NCBI GenBank assembly: GCA_037976565.1
Contig: CP137686.1
Coordinates: forward strand, 1,270,646 to 1,334,645
Source: Mesocentrotus franciscanus
Lineage: Eukaryota > Echinodermata > Echinoidea > Camarodonta > Strongylocentrotidae
Direction: 5' to 3'
DNA: 64,000 nt
Every line of letters begins with the position of its first letter. The stretch's first letter is position 1. Made by a program: the position numbers and the translations under genes. Below, in pieces: positions 1 to 14,029 of the stretch. Below the pieces are notes generated by a model. It was not told where the DNA came from, did no database searches, and saw nothing but the letters and a program-made list of their open reading frames with translations.

Positions 1-1410
1 ATGTAAAGTTTGAAATGTTACACAATTATTCTGTAAATAACATACTGGATAAGATATACAATAACAAATGCGGGCACTCTGCTGTCAAATATACATGAAT
101 ATGAGGATATCTCGATGCCCGGAATTTCCTAGTTTCTACATGTTACGAGTGAGTGAAGCGAACAAGCGGTAAAAATGTAATTTTTATTATATGTAATAAA
201 TACCGACACACAGACATACGTGCATCTCGCTGTCAAATAAAATGATATTCGGGAACCTCATTGCTGCCTGAAGTCATCCCGTTTTCAAAATAGTACAAGC
301 GAGCGAAGCGAGCAAGGAAGAAATACACTTTTCATTTTTAAATTTCGATTTCCCCATCAAATTACATACTCTAGCGGTTTCTATATTTGGTGTTTCAAGA
401 AATCGACGTTATTCCAAAATGACAGTTTGATTTAACTGAATTGCTAGATGTCTTGCAGCACCCCGGATGAAAATTGGTGAATTAGATCATGGTTAAAAAA
501 CGCCTTCGTGAATTTTGACTAAAGATGTCCATATTCCGGTATGAGTCCCATTTTCCTTTTCACTCACGCGTTTGCCACATGTATTTAAAGAGGGGTAACT
601 TCTTCTGCAGGAATATTATTGAAATATGCTTGTAACCCATGATTTTAGTGTGATACCAAGGGATGTACAATGTAGGTTACACATATTGTTATATTCTTTT
701 ATAGGCATAACGCATTAGAAAGTTCGTTTGCCTCCATCCCCCGCCCTCAACCTCCAATACACAAACATCAACATTTGTATGGCTCTCAACAAACGCTTTC
801 TGTACAGAGATACATCTTTGAGCCTAAACTTGTTGAAATGAAACTAATTTATCACTTTCTATATTTTTATCTCAAGGCCCGATCCCAAGCATTAAGGAGG
901 ATTATCTGAAACCATAAAACCTCCACAATTTTAGTACGTGCCTGTCCTTAATTGTCCAATGGGCGGCATCAATTCACTAATATTCGTTCATGTTGTTGTA
1001 TTGTGGATTCTTTATGTTATCATGGTTATATAATGAAGCACATCAAAAAGCCAGTCATTGCCTGATTTTCGGTGGTGAACCCGTTTATTTGCTCAGATCA
1101 AATTTAGGAAAACATGAAAATCACGCAAATCAATCAGAAAAATGGCAATCATAAAAAAAATGAAATAGACTCAGGCAACATGTATAAGCAGTCATTTTGC
1201 AGGAACACATTCATCACTGAAAACTAACAAATGGGTGGCGTAACCAGGCAGTAAATTGTTAATTATTAATATATCGGTTGCAAACAAAATATAAAAAACA
1301 AGCCCCCAAATACTGAGGTGACGTCTCTTGTCGTTCCTGCATAAAAGAATAGAAAAACTCATCATTTTTTATCTATATTGTTGTTATTATGAACTACATA
1401 GGCCTACATT

Positions 1411-1441
<31 letters not shown>

Positions 1442-3047
1442 AACTATGTTATGGCCTTTTCCTGACATGCTATATTATATCATGAAAGCATCTTCAAAGT
1501 ATATCAGTGGACATCACTTTTAGATTGCGCTCCATCAATCAAGCAATTTATGTAATTATGTTGAACTCTAATCCGTACCCGAGGTCACAGCTAATTATTC
1601 TGCAGCTTCATCAATAAGAAACATATCCTCCTCTAGCTCCCGAGATCACAAAATCTGGTGACCTCACACTGACCAATTAACGGATTGGCTGAGCAAAGAT
1701 CCTAGACAGTGCACCTCACCATCAATACTTATAATAGATCATTAAAGCATTCTTACATATATATAGATAATGCTTACTCATAAAAATCCATGGGCGCCAC
1801 CATCTTTAATCCAATGTTTACATCTTGCCCCTCAAAGGCAAATTCATTATACAAACGATACCGTTGCCACATTTCGCACACTAAATATGCACCATTCAGT
1901 CATACAAATGTAAACAACCTTTTCCTTCACCATGATTATCCTTAAACAAATATTCTGTCTAACATAAAATTCCTATAAATGGCCAAATATGAAATGTTGC
2001 ATTATTGTAAATTTCAACCGTTAGCATATAAGCGTATCACATTTTGTCTAATTGGTAGTAATATCGATAAAAAACACACTTTTACATCAACAATCAAATT
2101 TAAAATCAAATACTTTCTTGTCCAGAAATCATCCCTATCTTCCATTAAAACAATCTAATTGAAACATTTTATAGAAATATATTCAAACCCTCCATTTTTA
2201 GCTTTAAGCTCATATCATTCATACCAACCGAGCCGTGATTTGTTTTCTTTTTCACTTTGGACAGCATTTCTTGGTAATGCATGAATTATGTATGTTAAAA
2301 CTCTTGCACAAATACCAAAAATTAACATAGGAGTGAATGTTACCTGCATTTTTAAAACCAAACTTTTGGGCTCAAAATTTGAAAGAATGTAAAAACTCGA
2401 GAATTTTTTTTTATTTTTTCTCCTAATATGTATTATCTAATAAAGACTTTTTAACTGTTCGGATTTTGAATAAGATTTTGAGGTAATAAACCTGTTTAAC
2501 ATACATTTGAATGATGGATATTACACACGCGTGAATGGCGCAATGAAACATAAAAGTGTGACTTTTTCAGAAAATGGGGTTATAAAAAACTAAATATATT
2601 TCAAACTTTCTTTTACACACCATAAATCAGTCAATTGAAACACTTTTTTCTTGATTAAACATATAATATACATGTATGTTGTCATTCCACACGCAGAAAA
2701 GAAACCATCGTCAGATAATGTGAAGGATAAGTCATTTTAAGTTATCCAAAATGAATTGATGTCTATTTACAGGATACGCATTTTGATCGGAAACACTATA
2801 AAAGTACATGTGAATTTACAGTGTACATTTACTGTATATGGCAATTCTTTATTCATTGCTATTCCTCGATTTTTTTTTTTGTTACTACCAATCATCTCCT
2901 TAATCTGCAGTAGTATGTTTTATTCATCTTTCTATATCCTGTTTCGTCCTGGTTTATTCAAATTTTAATACTGAATAATTTTAGAGTGGTAAAATTCCCA
3001 TGTCAACTTTTTTGCCTATTTTCTCTTCTTTTTTATAAATCACATAG
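1..3047. other. Non-coding region upstream of gene A
   Basis: No protein-coding segment is convincing here. The DNA is AT-rich, with a short (AT)n run near 1411-1433. It should contain the promoter and at least one non-coding first exon of gene A, because a good splice acceptor stands just before the gene A start codon. Neither the promoter nor that exon could be placed. Confidence 0.6.
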
Positions 3048-3082
3048 CGAGAGAGAATACACATACGGATAGAGAAGACAGA
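3048..3082 (+). other. 5' UTR part of gene A exon, after a probable splice acceptor
   Basis: A pyrimidine-rich stretch (3010-3033) is followed by an AG at 3046-3047, which looks like a splice acceptor. The 35 bases to the ATG at 3083 would then be 5' UTR, with a non-coding first exon upstream. A second in-frame ATG lies two codons downstream in a better context (AACATGG). Confidence 0.45.
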
Positions 3083-6000
3083 ATGAACATGGCGCTTGCT
3101 ACAGCGGTGAAGGAAGGCGATCTTGTAAAGACAATGTCTATTCTAGAAGACGAGACAGGCGATGCGAAGCTGGTCATGCTACACACTCTGGATCCTGATG
3201 GAAAGACATCCCTCCATATCGCTTCAGAAAAAGGACACATCGACCTCGTGAAATATATGACTGATTTGGGGGTGGATCTAGAAAAACGAAGTAGAAGCGG
3301 CGACGCCCCTCTTCACTATGCGTCTCGGAGCGGTCGCCAGAATGTTACTCAATATCTCATCGGTGAAGGATCAGATACCAATATTGCGAATATCAATGGC
3401 TATACACCTCTCTATCTTGCTTCGGAGGAGGGCCATTTTGGTGTTGTTGAATGTTTAGTGAATTCTGGAGCAGATATAAACAAAGCTTCATATGATGGTT
3501 CTACACCCCTTTATACTTCAGCAAGAAAGGATCGTCTTGACGTTGTGAAATATCTCATCACTCAAGGAGCAGAAATTGACAGACATAATATCTATGGCAG
3601 TGCACCTCTTTATGTCGCCTCGCTGGAGGGACATCTTGATGTTGTCGAATGTCTAGTAGATTCAGGAGCAGATGTGAACAAAGTATCATGTGATGATAAA
3701 AACTCACCCCTTCATGTTGCATCCAAAAATGGTCATCTGAACGTTGTGAAATATCTCATCACTAATAAAGCAGATATGACATTGAAGGGATACGAAGGGA
3801 AAACTTGTCTTAGTACTGCGGCCTCCTATGGTCATCTCGATGTTGTAAAATACCTCTTAACTAAAGGTGCAGATATCAACATGGATGACAACAACAAATA
3901 CACACCACTTCACGCAGCATCAGAAAATGGCCACCTTCATGTTGTTGAATATCTCGTGGAAGCAGGAGCAGATATCAATATAGTATCTAATACTGGTTAC
4001 ACTCCGCTGTCAACCGCATTAATAAAGGGGCATCGTGGCATTGTGGAGCTTCTCATGTCTAGGGAAGCATACATTGGCAACAGAGATGTCGGTCCACTTG
4101 TTCTTTCTAAAGCATCATCAGAGGGCTACTTCGACGCCGTAAGGTATATCATAACTAAAGGGGTAAGCTTCGATTTAGGAGATAGAGATGGTTTCACACC
4201 TCTACGTAAGGCGTCTCAGAACGGACATCTTAATGTTGTTGAATGTCTAGTGAAAGCAGGAGCTGATGTGAACAAAGCAGCACAGAATTGTTCTACTCCT
4301 CTTCATGGCGCATCATATAAAGATCATATAGACACATTGAAATATCTCATTTCCAAAGGAGCAGATCTTGATAGGAGAGGTTATAACGGTCAGACGCCTC
4401 TTCGTGCCGCATCATTCTTTGGGCATCTCGCAGTTGTCAAGTATCTCATTAGTCAAAGAGCAGATAAAGACATGGGTGATAACTGTGGTTGCACACCCCT
4501 ACATGTCGCCTCAGAGAATGGTCATCTCCAAATTGTTGAATGCCTGGTTGATGCAGGAGCAAATATCAACAAATTATCGAATAACGGACTCGCACCGCTT
4601 TATGCTGCATTGATTAAAGGTCACCTTGACATTGTAAACTATTTTATCATTAGAGAGGCAGATATTGGGAGCGGAGATGATATCGGCACAACGGCGATTC
4701 GCCATGCGTTTTTTAATGGTTACCTTGATGTTGTCGAATATCTCATCGGTAAAGTTGATGACCTTGATAGGTGTGATGCTGATGGTAACACACCTCTTTA
4801 TCTTGCATCAAAGAAAGGCATTCTCGACCTTGTTGAATGTCTCGTGAATAAAGGAGCAGATGTGAACAAAGCATCAGAACACCATGGTACACCGTTACAC
4901 GGAGCAACTCAAGGGGGGCATATACTAGTTGTGAAATACCTCATGTCTAAAGGTGCAGACCTATGTACATGTTGTGCTGATGAAAATAACTATACACCTC
5001 TTCATATTGCTTCGCAGGAAGGTCAACTTGATATTGTTGAGTGTCTCGTAAATGCAGGGGCAGATGTAAACAAATTATCACAGGATGGTTATGCACCACT
5101 AGGTATAGCATTGCGTTATAATCATCATGATTTAGAAGAATTTCTCATATCTAAGGAAGCAGATCTGGGACGTACTGATATTGTCCATACTACCCTCCTA
5201 AATGCATCTTCCAAGGGTAATATCGATGCTGTAAAATATATCATACGTAAAGGAGTGGACGTTAGTACCGGTGATCGGGATGGTTTTACATCCCTTTATT
5301 ACGCATCACTGAATGGACATCTTGATGTTGTTGAATGTCTAGTGAATGCAGGAGCTGATGTGAAGGAAGCAGCAGAGAATGGTGTGACATCTCTCAATGC
5401 GGCGTTAGGTGGAGGTCATGTAGACATTGTCAAATATCTCATTTCCCATGGAGCGAACCCGAATTCGGTTAATAACGATGGTTACTCACTGCTGTGCATG
5501 GCCTCACAAGAGGGTCATCTCGATGTTGTTGAATGTCTAGTGAATGCAGGAGCTGATGTGAAGGAAGCAGCAGAGAATGGCTGGACACCTCTTCATGCGG
5601 CGTCATATGACGGTCATGTAGACATTGTAAAATGTCTAATTTATCAAGGAGCGAACCCGAATTCGGTTAATAACGATGGTTATTCGCCCCTGTACTATGC
5701 CTCACAAGAGGGTCATCTTCATGTTGTTGAATTTCTAGTGAATGCAGGAGCTGATGTGGAGAAAGCAATGGAGAAAGGCTGGACACCTATTCATGGGGCG
5801 TCATATAACGGTCATGTAGAGATTGTAAAATATCTCATTTCTCAAGGAGCGAACCCGAATTCGTTTGATAACGATGGTAATACACCCTTGTACATTGCCT
5901 TACAAGAGGGTCATCTTCATGTTGTTGAATTTCTAGTGAATGCAGGGGTTGATGTGAAGAGAGCAACGGATGAAGGCTGGACACCCATTCATGGGGCGTC

Positions 6001-9000
6001 ATATGAAGGTCATTTAGACATTGTTAAATATCTCATTTCTCAAGGAGCGAACCTGAATTCGGTTGATAATGATGGTTATACACCCCTGTACTATGCCTCA
6101 CGAGAGGGTCATCTTCATGTTGTTAAATGTCTGGTGAATGCAGGAGCTCATGTCAAGAAGGCAACAGAGCAAGGCTGGACACCTCTTCGCACGGCGTCAT
6201 ATAATAGACATTTAGACATTGTAAAATATCTCATTTCTCAAGGAGCGAACCCGAATTCGGTTGATAACGATGGTTATACATCCCTGTACTATGCCTCACA
6301 AGAGGGTCATCTTCATGTTGTTGAATGTTTGGTGAATGCAGGAGCTGATGTGAAGAAAGCAACGGAGAAAGGATGGACACCTATTCATGGGGCGTCATAT
6401 GACGGTCATGTAGAGATTGTAAAATATCTCAATTCTCAAGGAGCGAACCTGAATTCGGTTGATGATGATGGTTATACACCCCTGTACTATGCCTTACAAG
6501 AGGGTCATCTTCATGTTGTTGAATGTCTAGTGAATGCAGGAGCTGATGTGAAGAAAGCAACGGAGAAAGGATGGACACCTATTCATGGGGCGTCATATGA
6601 CGGTCATGTAGAGATTGTAAAATATCTCAATTCTCAAGGAGCGAACCTGAATTCGGTTGATAACGATGGTTATACACCCCTGTACTATGCCTTACAAGAG
6701 GGTCATCTTCATGTTGTTGAATTTCTAGTGAATGCAGGAGCTGATGTGAAAAAAGCAATGAAACAAGGCTGGACACCTCTTCGTACGGCGTCATATAATG
6801 GTCATTTAGACATTGTAAAGTATCTCATTTCTCAAGGAGCGAACCCGAATTCGGTTGATAACGATGGTTATACACCCCTGTACATTGCCTCACGAGAGGG
6901 CCATCTTCATGTTGTTGAATTTCTAGTGAATGCAGGAGCTGATGTGAAGAAACCAACGGAGCAAGGCTGGACAGCTATTCATGGGGCGTCATATGACAGT
7001 CATGAAGAGATTTTGAAATATCTCATTTCTGAAGGAGCGAACCTGAATTCGGTTGATAACGATGGTTATACACCCCTGTACTATGCCTCACAAGAGGGTC
7101 AGCTTGATGTTGTTGAATGTCTGGTGAGTGCAGGAGCTGATGTGAAAAAAGCAGCAGAGAATGGCGTTACATCTCTCAATGGGGCGTTAGGTAGAGGTCA
7201 TGTAGACATTGTAAAATATCTAATTTCTCAAGGAGCTAACCCGAATTCGGTTGATATCAATGGTTATTCACCCCTGTACATTGCCTCACAAGAGGGTCAT
7301 CTCGATGTTGTTGAATGTCTAGTGAATGCAGGAGCTGATGTAAAGAAAGCAGCAGAGAATGGGGTGACATCTCTCAATGCGGCGTTGGGTAGAGGTTATG
7401 TAGACATTGTAAAATATCTAATTGCTCAGGGAGCGAACCCGAATTCGGTTGATGAGGAAGGTAATGTACCCCTGTACATTGCCTCAAATAAGGGCCATCT
7501 CGATGTTGTTGAATGTCTAGTGAATGCAGGAGCTGAAGTGAAGAAAGCAACGGAGAAAGGCTGGACACCTATTCATGGGGCGTCATATGACGGTCATGTA
7601 GAGATTGTAAAATATCTCAATTCTCAAGGAGCGAACCTGAATTCGGTTGATAACGATGGTTATACACCCCTGTACTATGCCTCACAAGAGGGTCAGTTTG
7701 ATGTTGTTGAATGTCTAGTGAATGCAGGGGCTGATGTGAAGAAAGCAATCGAGAAAGACTGGACTCCTCTTCATGGGGCGTCATTTTATGGTCATGTAGA
7801 CATTGTAAAATATCTAATTTCGCAAGGAGCTAACCCGAATTCGGTTAATAACAATGGTTATTCACCCCTGTACTATGCCTCACAAGAGGGTCATCTTCAT
7901 GTTGTTAAATTACTAGTGAATGCAGGAGCTGATGTGGAGAAAGCAATGGAGAAAGGCTGGACACCTATTCATGGGGCGTCACATGACGGCCATGTAGACA
8001 TCGTAAAATATCTCATTTCTCAAGGAGCGAACCCGAATTCGGTTGATAACGATGGTTATACATCCCTGTACTATGCCTCACAAGAGGGTCATCTTCATGT
8101 CGTTGAATGTTTGGTGAATGCAGGAGCTGACGTGGAGAAAGCATCAGACAATGGCTTGACATCTCTCAATGCGGCGTTATGTAGTGGTCATTTAGACATT
8201 GTAAAATATCTAATTGCTCAAGGAGCAAACCCGAATTCGATTAATAACGATGGTTATTCACCCTTGTACAATGCCTCACAAGAAGGTCATCTTGATGTTG
8301 TTGAATGTCTTGTGAATGCAGGAGCTGATGTGGCGAAAGCAACGGAGAAAGGCTGGACACCTCTTCATACGGCGTCAAGTAGAGGTCATGTAGACATTGT
8401 AAAATATCTAATTGCTCAAGGAGCGAACCTGAATTCGGTTGATACCGATGGTAATACACCCCTGTACATTGCCTCAAATAAGGGCCATCTTCATGTTGTT
8501 GAATGTCTAGTGAATGCAGGAGCTGATGTTAAGAAAGCAACAGATCACTGCTGGACACCTCTTCATACGGCGTCATATAATGGTCATGTAGACATTGTAA
8601 AATATCTAATTTCTCAAGGAGCGAACCCAAATTCGGTTGATATCGATGGTTATTCATCCCTGTACAATGCCTCACAAGAGGGCCATCTCGATGTTGTTGA
8701 ATGTCTAGTGAATGCAGGAGCTAATGTGAAGAAAGCAGCAGTGAATGGCGAGACATCTCTCAATGAGGCGTTAGGTAGAGGTCATGTAGACATTGTAAAA
8801 TATCTAATTGCTCAAGGAGCTAACCTGAATTCGGTTGATAACGCTGGTTATTCACCCCTGTACAATGCCTCACAAGAGGGTCATCTCGATGTTGTCGAAT
8901 GTCTAGTGAATGCAGGAGCTGATGTGAAGAAAGCAATGGAGAAAGGCTGGACAGCTCTTCACGGGGCGTCATTTGATGGCCATGTAGACATTGTAAAATT

Positions 9001-9760
9001 CCTAATTTCTCAAGGAGCGAACCCGAATTCGGTTAATAACGATGGTTATTCACCCCTGTACAATGCCTCACAAGAGGGTCATCTCGATGTTGTTGAATGT
9101 CTAGTGAATGCAGGAGCTGATGTGAAGAAAGCAGCAGAGAATGGCTGGACACCTCTTCATGCGGCGTCATATGACGGTCATGTAGACATTGTAAATTGTC
9201 TAATTTATCAAGGAGCGAACCCGAATTCGGTTGATAATGATGGTTATTCACCCCTGTACAATGCCTCACAAAAGGGTCAGCTTGATGTTGTTGAATGTCT
9301 AGTGAATGCAGGAGCTGATGTGAAGAAAGCAGCAGAGAATGGATGGACACCTCTTCATACGGCGTCACATGACGGTCATGTAGACATTGTAAAATGTCTA
9401 ATTTATCAAGGAGCGAACCCGAATTCGGTTGATAATGATGGTTATACACCCCTGTACAATGCCTCACAAGAGGGTCATCTCGATGTTGTTGAATGTCTTG
9501 TGATTGCTGGAGGAAATGTAAACAAACCAGCAATTGATGATGATCTACCAATTCATGCTGCCTCTCGTGGGGGCTACCTTGACATTATAAAATATCTCAT
9601 TACGAAAGGAGCAGATATCGAGGCACGTAATACTTTCGGTTGGACAGTTTTTCATTTCGCAGCAGATGATGGTCATTTGGAATCTTTGGAATATTTCTTA
9701 AGAAACAAAACTAGCGGTAAATCGGGAAATAGCCACAACGCTCTTGAAGTCGGAATTCAG
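3083..9760 (+). CDS. Gene A exon 1: about 66 ankyrin repeats in one exon
   Basis: This 6678-base exon encodes 2226 residues and ends at the donor CAG|GTATTG in phase 0. Almost all of it is 33-residue ankyrin repeats with the usual TPLH, A..GH and VV.YLI..GAD positions. Repeats in the first third (to about residue 750) are diverged. From about 5340 to 9500 they form 21 highly similar two-repeat units of 66 residues (198 bases), each with an NAGADV core followed by a [12 protein letters not shown] core. Read through, the frame would add ten residues and stop at 9791-9793, giving a possible short form. The start is the first ATG after the probable acceptor. Ankyrin stacks bind protein partners; the ligand is unknown. 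Confidence 0.93.
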
Positions 9761-12700
9761 GTATTGTGCTCAATTCAAACAGCTTTTACTTAACAGTCGG
9801 GTCGCGCTGGCCAAAATTTAACTCCAAATTTGTCGTATGGTGTCTTCACGTGTGCTGTCTCATGGTGAAAAATTGAAGAAAAAACCCGGGTCCCTCGAGA
9901 TGAGTTACCCGATTTCAGGCTTTCAGATACTCGAGTAAGGATTTAAAGTATTCTAATGAAAGAATAAAGTTTAACAGTTGCAAAAAAGTTGAATATTCTT
10001 TAATTAGACCTCATCCACACAATTTTAGGAATTTACTACCCCCAGGACTTAACTGGGAGGTAATTGTACAATGAATTATTGCCCTGGGTGTAATTGCCAT
10101 GGGTGTAATTGTTTATGGGGTTAATTGTCGAGGGGGTTGTTGTCCGGAAATGTCTACAGTCTTATAAATGTCTCAATAACAAGCCTGCGGTCGAGTCATT
10201 AATTTGATGTTAAAAAATTGGAAAGAGTGGAAACAAGAATAATAACAAAATCATGTAGGAAAATATGGTGTTGGTGTTATAGATTTAGCATTTATCTGAA
10301 ATTATGGAGTCCATGAGAACACTGAATAAGTTTCTAAAATTGGGTGGGAGAAGTTTAAATAAACGATTTTTCAACTTTTCACAACTTTTAGACTTCAATC
10401 TTCTATTGTTATAGTTTAAATCTTTACTTTAGTATCTGAAAGCCTAACATCGGGAAAATAATTCAGAGAGGGACGCGTTTAAAACTTTCGCATTGATACA
10501 TTCTAAGACGCCATACATAAACTGGTGGCTAATTTCAGCCAGTTCGTCGAGCCGCGCCGCGACTCGACCGTTTAGTAAAAGCCATTCAAATATCAATAAT
10601 TATGTAAAAAAGGTGTATGGCATGCAAGCAAAACAAGTGGTTAATACGTGATATAGTTTTCAACATGCATCCCCATAAGATGTCTAATGTGTACAAAGCT
10701 CATATGCTCTTTTAACCAGGGATGGACTCCACGTTGATTTTAAACCTACCAATTTATTCCTTTGAATAAGGTCCAGTTCCTCTGGACGAAAGCAAAAGAC
10801 AAAATAAGGAAACACCAAATCCTATATCAGAGAGGACGTTATACAGTGTTCTAATTTGTGCATATTTAGTACAGAATTTGGGATTCGGACTGGCTAATAG
10901 GATCTCACAAGTGAGGTATCACCTTATTCAGCACATAGCTTCTCAAATCTCATGTTCCCGAAATAATATTGATTTCTAGCAGTGCTGAAGATATGCGTAA
11001 AAAGAAATATCTTCATTGAATTCTTATGATAACATTGACATCTTAATTGTCGAATAAATAGATTTTAAAAGCCAAAGATCTTATTATATCAACACAATAA
11101 TTATACAAGTGAGTAAGCATTCTATATTCTCCCTGGTTGTCTCTTATGTAGGGCAAATTGTATTCGTCGATGAAATTAGAGTAGGGCTACATGTATTTTA
11201 TGATAGGCCTACCTAAAACTGTAGGTAGTGTACCGATTTTATTTATCTTACAGACCTTAAAAGAAGTCACGCCACTTATGGCTGCCGCAAGGGGAGGACA
11301 TCTGGACTGTGTACGTCTGCTGCTCGAAAACAATGCAGATATTGAGACAGAAGATGCAGAAGGATGGACAGCCCTCCATTATGCTGCAGCAAGGTGAACT
11401 GTTTTTACAACATTTTTCATACTTTAATAGTACTACTAATTTTCTCCATCACAGTATCACAAAATAAAATTCATCTGTATTGTTGATTCATTCAACAAAA
11501 ACATTTATCATTTTTATCATCAAAGCAAAAAAATATATCTATTTTTTTTTCTATATTATGCTATTTCTTTAGATCCCATTTTATCGGAAGGTTTATCAGC
11601 AGTTGCATAGGACATTTAGATTTGAAAATGAATGAGGCACAACGAAAAGTTCAGCTAAATTTACATGTCGCCTTTTATTAAAAAAAAAGGGTATGTAGTT
11701 TGATTCAGGGGAAAAAACATGATGCGAAAATAATGATAAGTAAATCTCAAAGAAAACAGAATTTCCTTTCTCAGAATCATGCTATTAGTAAATAAAGTCA
11801 AAAACATTGAAAGTGTTTATAAATACCTTAAACAAAGAGTTAGTAAAAATATATATACATAAATGCGTGTTATACTATATTGCTTTGATAAAGTGGGAAT
11901 GAAACAATAATGAAGAATCTACTGGATCGGAAAGCAATTATGAGCACAAGACTTTCTAGAAGAGACCAGTCACCAATAAGTATTGCACTAAGCTCTGGCA
12001 AAGCTGATACTGCACGGGTTCTTCTTAATCAGGTACATGTAGCTGTAACTCATTCAGCTTATTACGTTAATTACTATGACATCTAATTCATTACCATCAG
12101 TACCACCATCACCCATACCAGGGAGCTGTCATACAAGGAGTGGAAAATCTTTTAATTTTTCAAACGCATGCGTGAGTTCTAAAGCATAACAATGGGATGC
12201 GTAACATTCCACGTGGCTTTGAAGTTCCATGCTCCGAGCCGCTCTTCCACTGCGGGGAATTTCGGAGGCCAGGCACCAGTTTCACATTTATTAAATTACC
12301 GGCAAAATTACAGTGTAAATTATAAACTTTATATGGAGATTGTATTGGGAATAGTGCATCAAACAATGTTTCAAATTTAGTACTCCGCCCATCCTATAAT
12401 TTGTGTGCCAGAGTTGGTAAAAGAAAAATTAGATCCTGACAAAAACTCAATATTTTAGGATAACCCGATTATTTTCGCATGTTTTAATGTCCCGTCATTT
12501 AATCCATGATTAACGATGAAATCATGGGGAAAATAGCACGTGCCATTTGAGTATTGTATAGAATTAGGCCTTTCATTCCTCTGAGAATTTTAACCAATTT
12601 ATATAACACATTGATCTTGCCATATCTTTCTTATTGTAATATAGTATGGGGAAAATGTGCAAATACCTTAATAAATAAGCTATACTTATTACAAAAAAGA

Positions 12701-13996
12701 GCTCTGCGTGCAATTACCAACTCTCATTCCAGAACACCAAGTGATCCTCTTTTTAAGAAACTTAAAGTCTTAACTATTTTGGGCATTTGTAAATTGAAAA
12801 CTTCTTTTTTGTATGTACAAATATTTCAACAACTTGTTGCCTCAGGTTTTTAATCATATGTTCATGTTAAACTCTGAAATGCATCAGTACAATACCAGAT
12901 ATTACAAGAGACCACGTGTGCAATTGTTAAAGTATGAATCCAGACAGAGTACAGACAGACAGTCCGACACTTGGGTCCTCAATTATGGAATTCATTACCT
13001 GATGACATAATAAAACAGCCTATCACTTGCCTCTTTCAAACGCAAATATAAACAATGCCTTTTGAAATGCTAAAATATGTTGATTTTTTTTTAACGCTAC
13101 TACACCACCTGAAGTATTTATGCCCAACTATTTTGTGTGTATACTTTTCCTTCACACAGACCGCCTGTTTCCCTTTTGTTGTGTACTTAACTATGTTTTG
13201 TACCTAACTATATATACTTCAATATATACTTCAATATATACCTCAATAATTCAATCATTTATCTGTTTATTTTGTTGTTTTTTTCTTCACAGGATGCAAC
13301 ATCTATACATCACAGCGACAGTGCTGGTCTAACACCCATTCACCTTGCTACTGTAAGCGGGCTTACATCAATCATTGAGGAGTTGGTATCACTAGGTGCT
13401 GGTGTAAATCCTCAGTCACATGATGGCCAGACACCCTTACATGTTGCCATTAGACTATGCCACTGTAAGAAAAGACATGTTGAAGTGACGACAGCTTTGC
13501 AGCAGGTTACATATTTTTTTGTTTTTTTTTGTAGTTTTTTCTTTACAGAGACCTGTTAGTCTTTCTAATGGGCACACATATGTCCGTGTGGGTGTGTGTG
13601 TGCGTATGATTTCTTTACCCTTTTAATAAACCGATTCTCTGAATATCTGACCGTTCTGGATATGGGAAGGACAAGGAGAAACTTGATTATTAACATTATA
13701 TATATATATATATATATTCGTCGGTATGTCTGCGTGTGTGCTACTGTGTGTGTGTGTTAGTTTCCAGTTGTTAAATATTAACTATTTACAAACGCTTAGC
13801 ATTAGTAACATGCTTAACCTCTCCGTTTTTTTTAATTTTACGGATACCTGTTTACAATCTTTTTACTGACTCTCAAGGTAATTTGTGTGCGTGTGTGTTG
13901 TGCTTGTTCGAAGATGTGTGGGCCAAACCATCGAATGACAATGGGGCAAAACTGCTCATTTATATGGACATGTAATTTATTGTTATTATTATTATA

Positions 13997-14029
<33 letters not shown>

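Noticed and set aside
2756..2968. 70-codon frame with hydrophobic segments upstream of gene A
   Set aside because: AT-rich and T-run driven, with no domain, and not connected to the gene A frame.
7374..9551. Minus-strand frames of 64-172 codons opposite gene A exon 1
   Set aside because: They are shadows of the 198-bp coding repeat, with no independent support.
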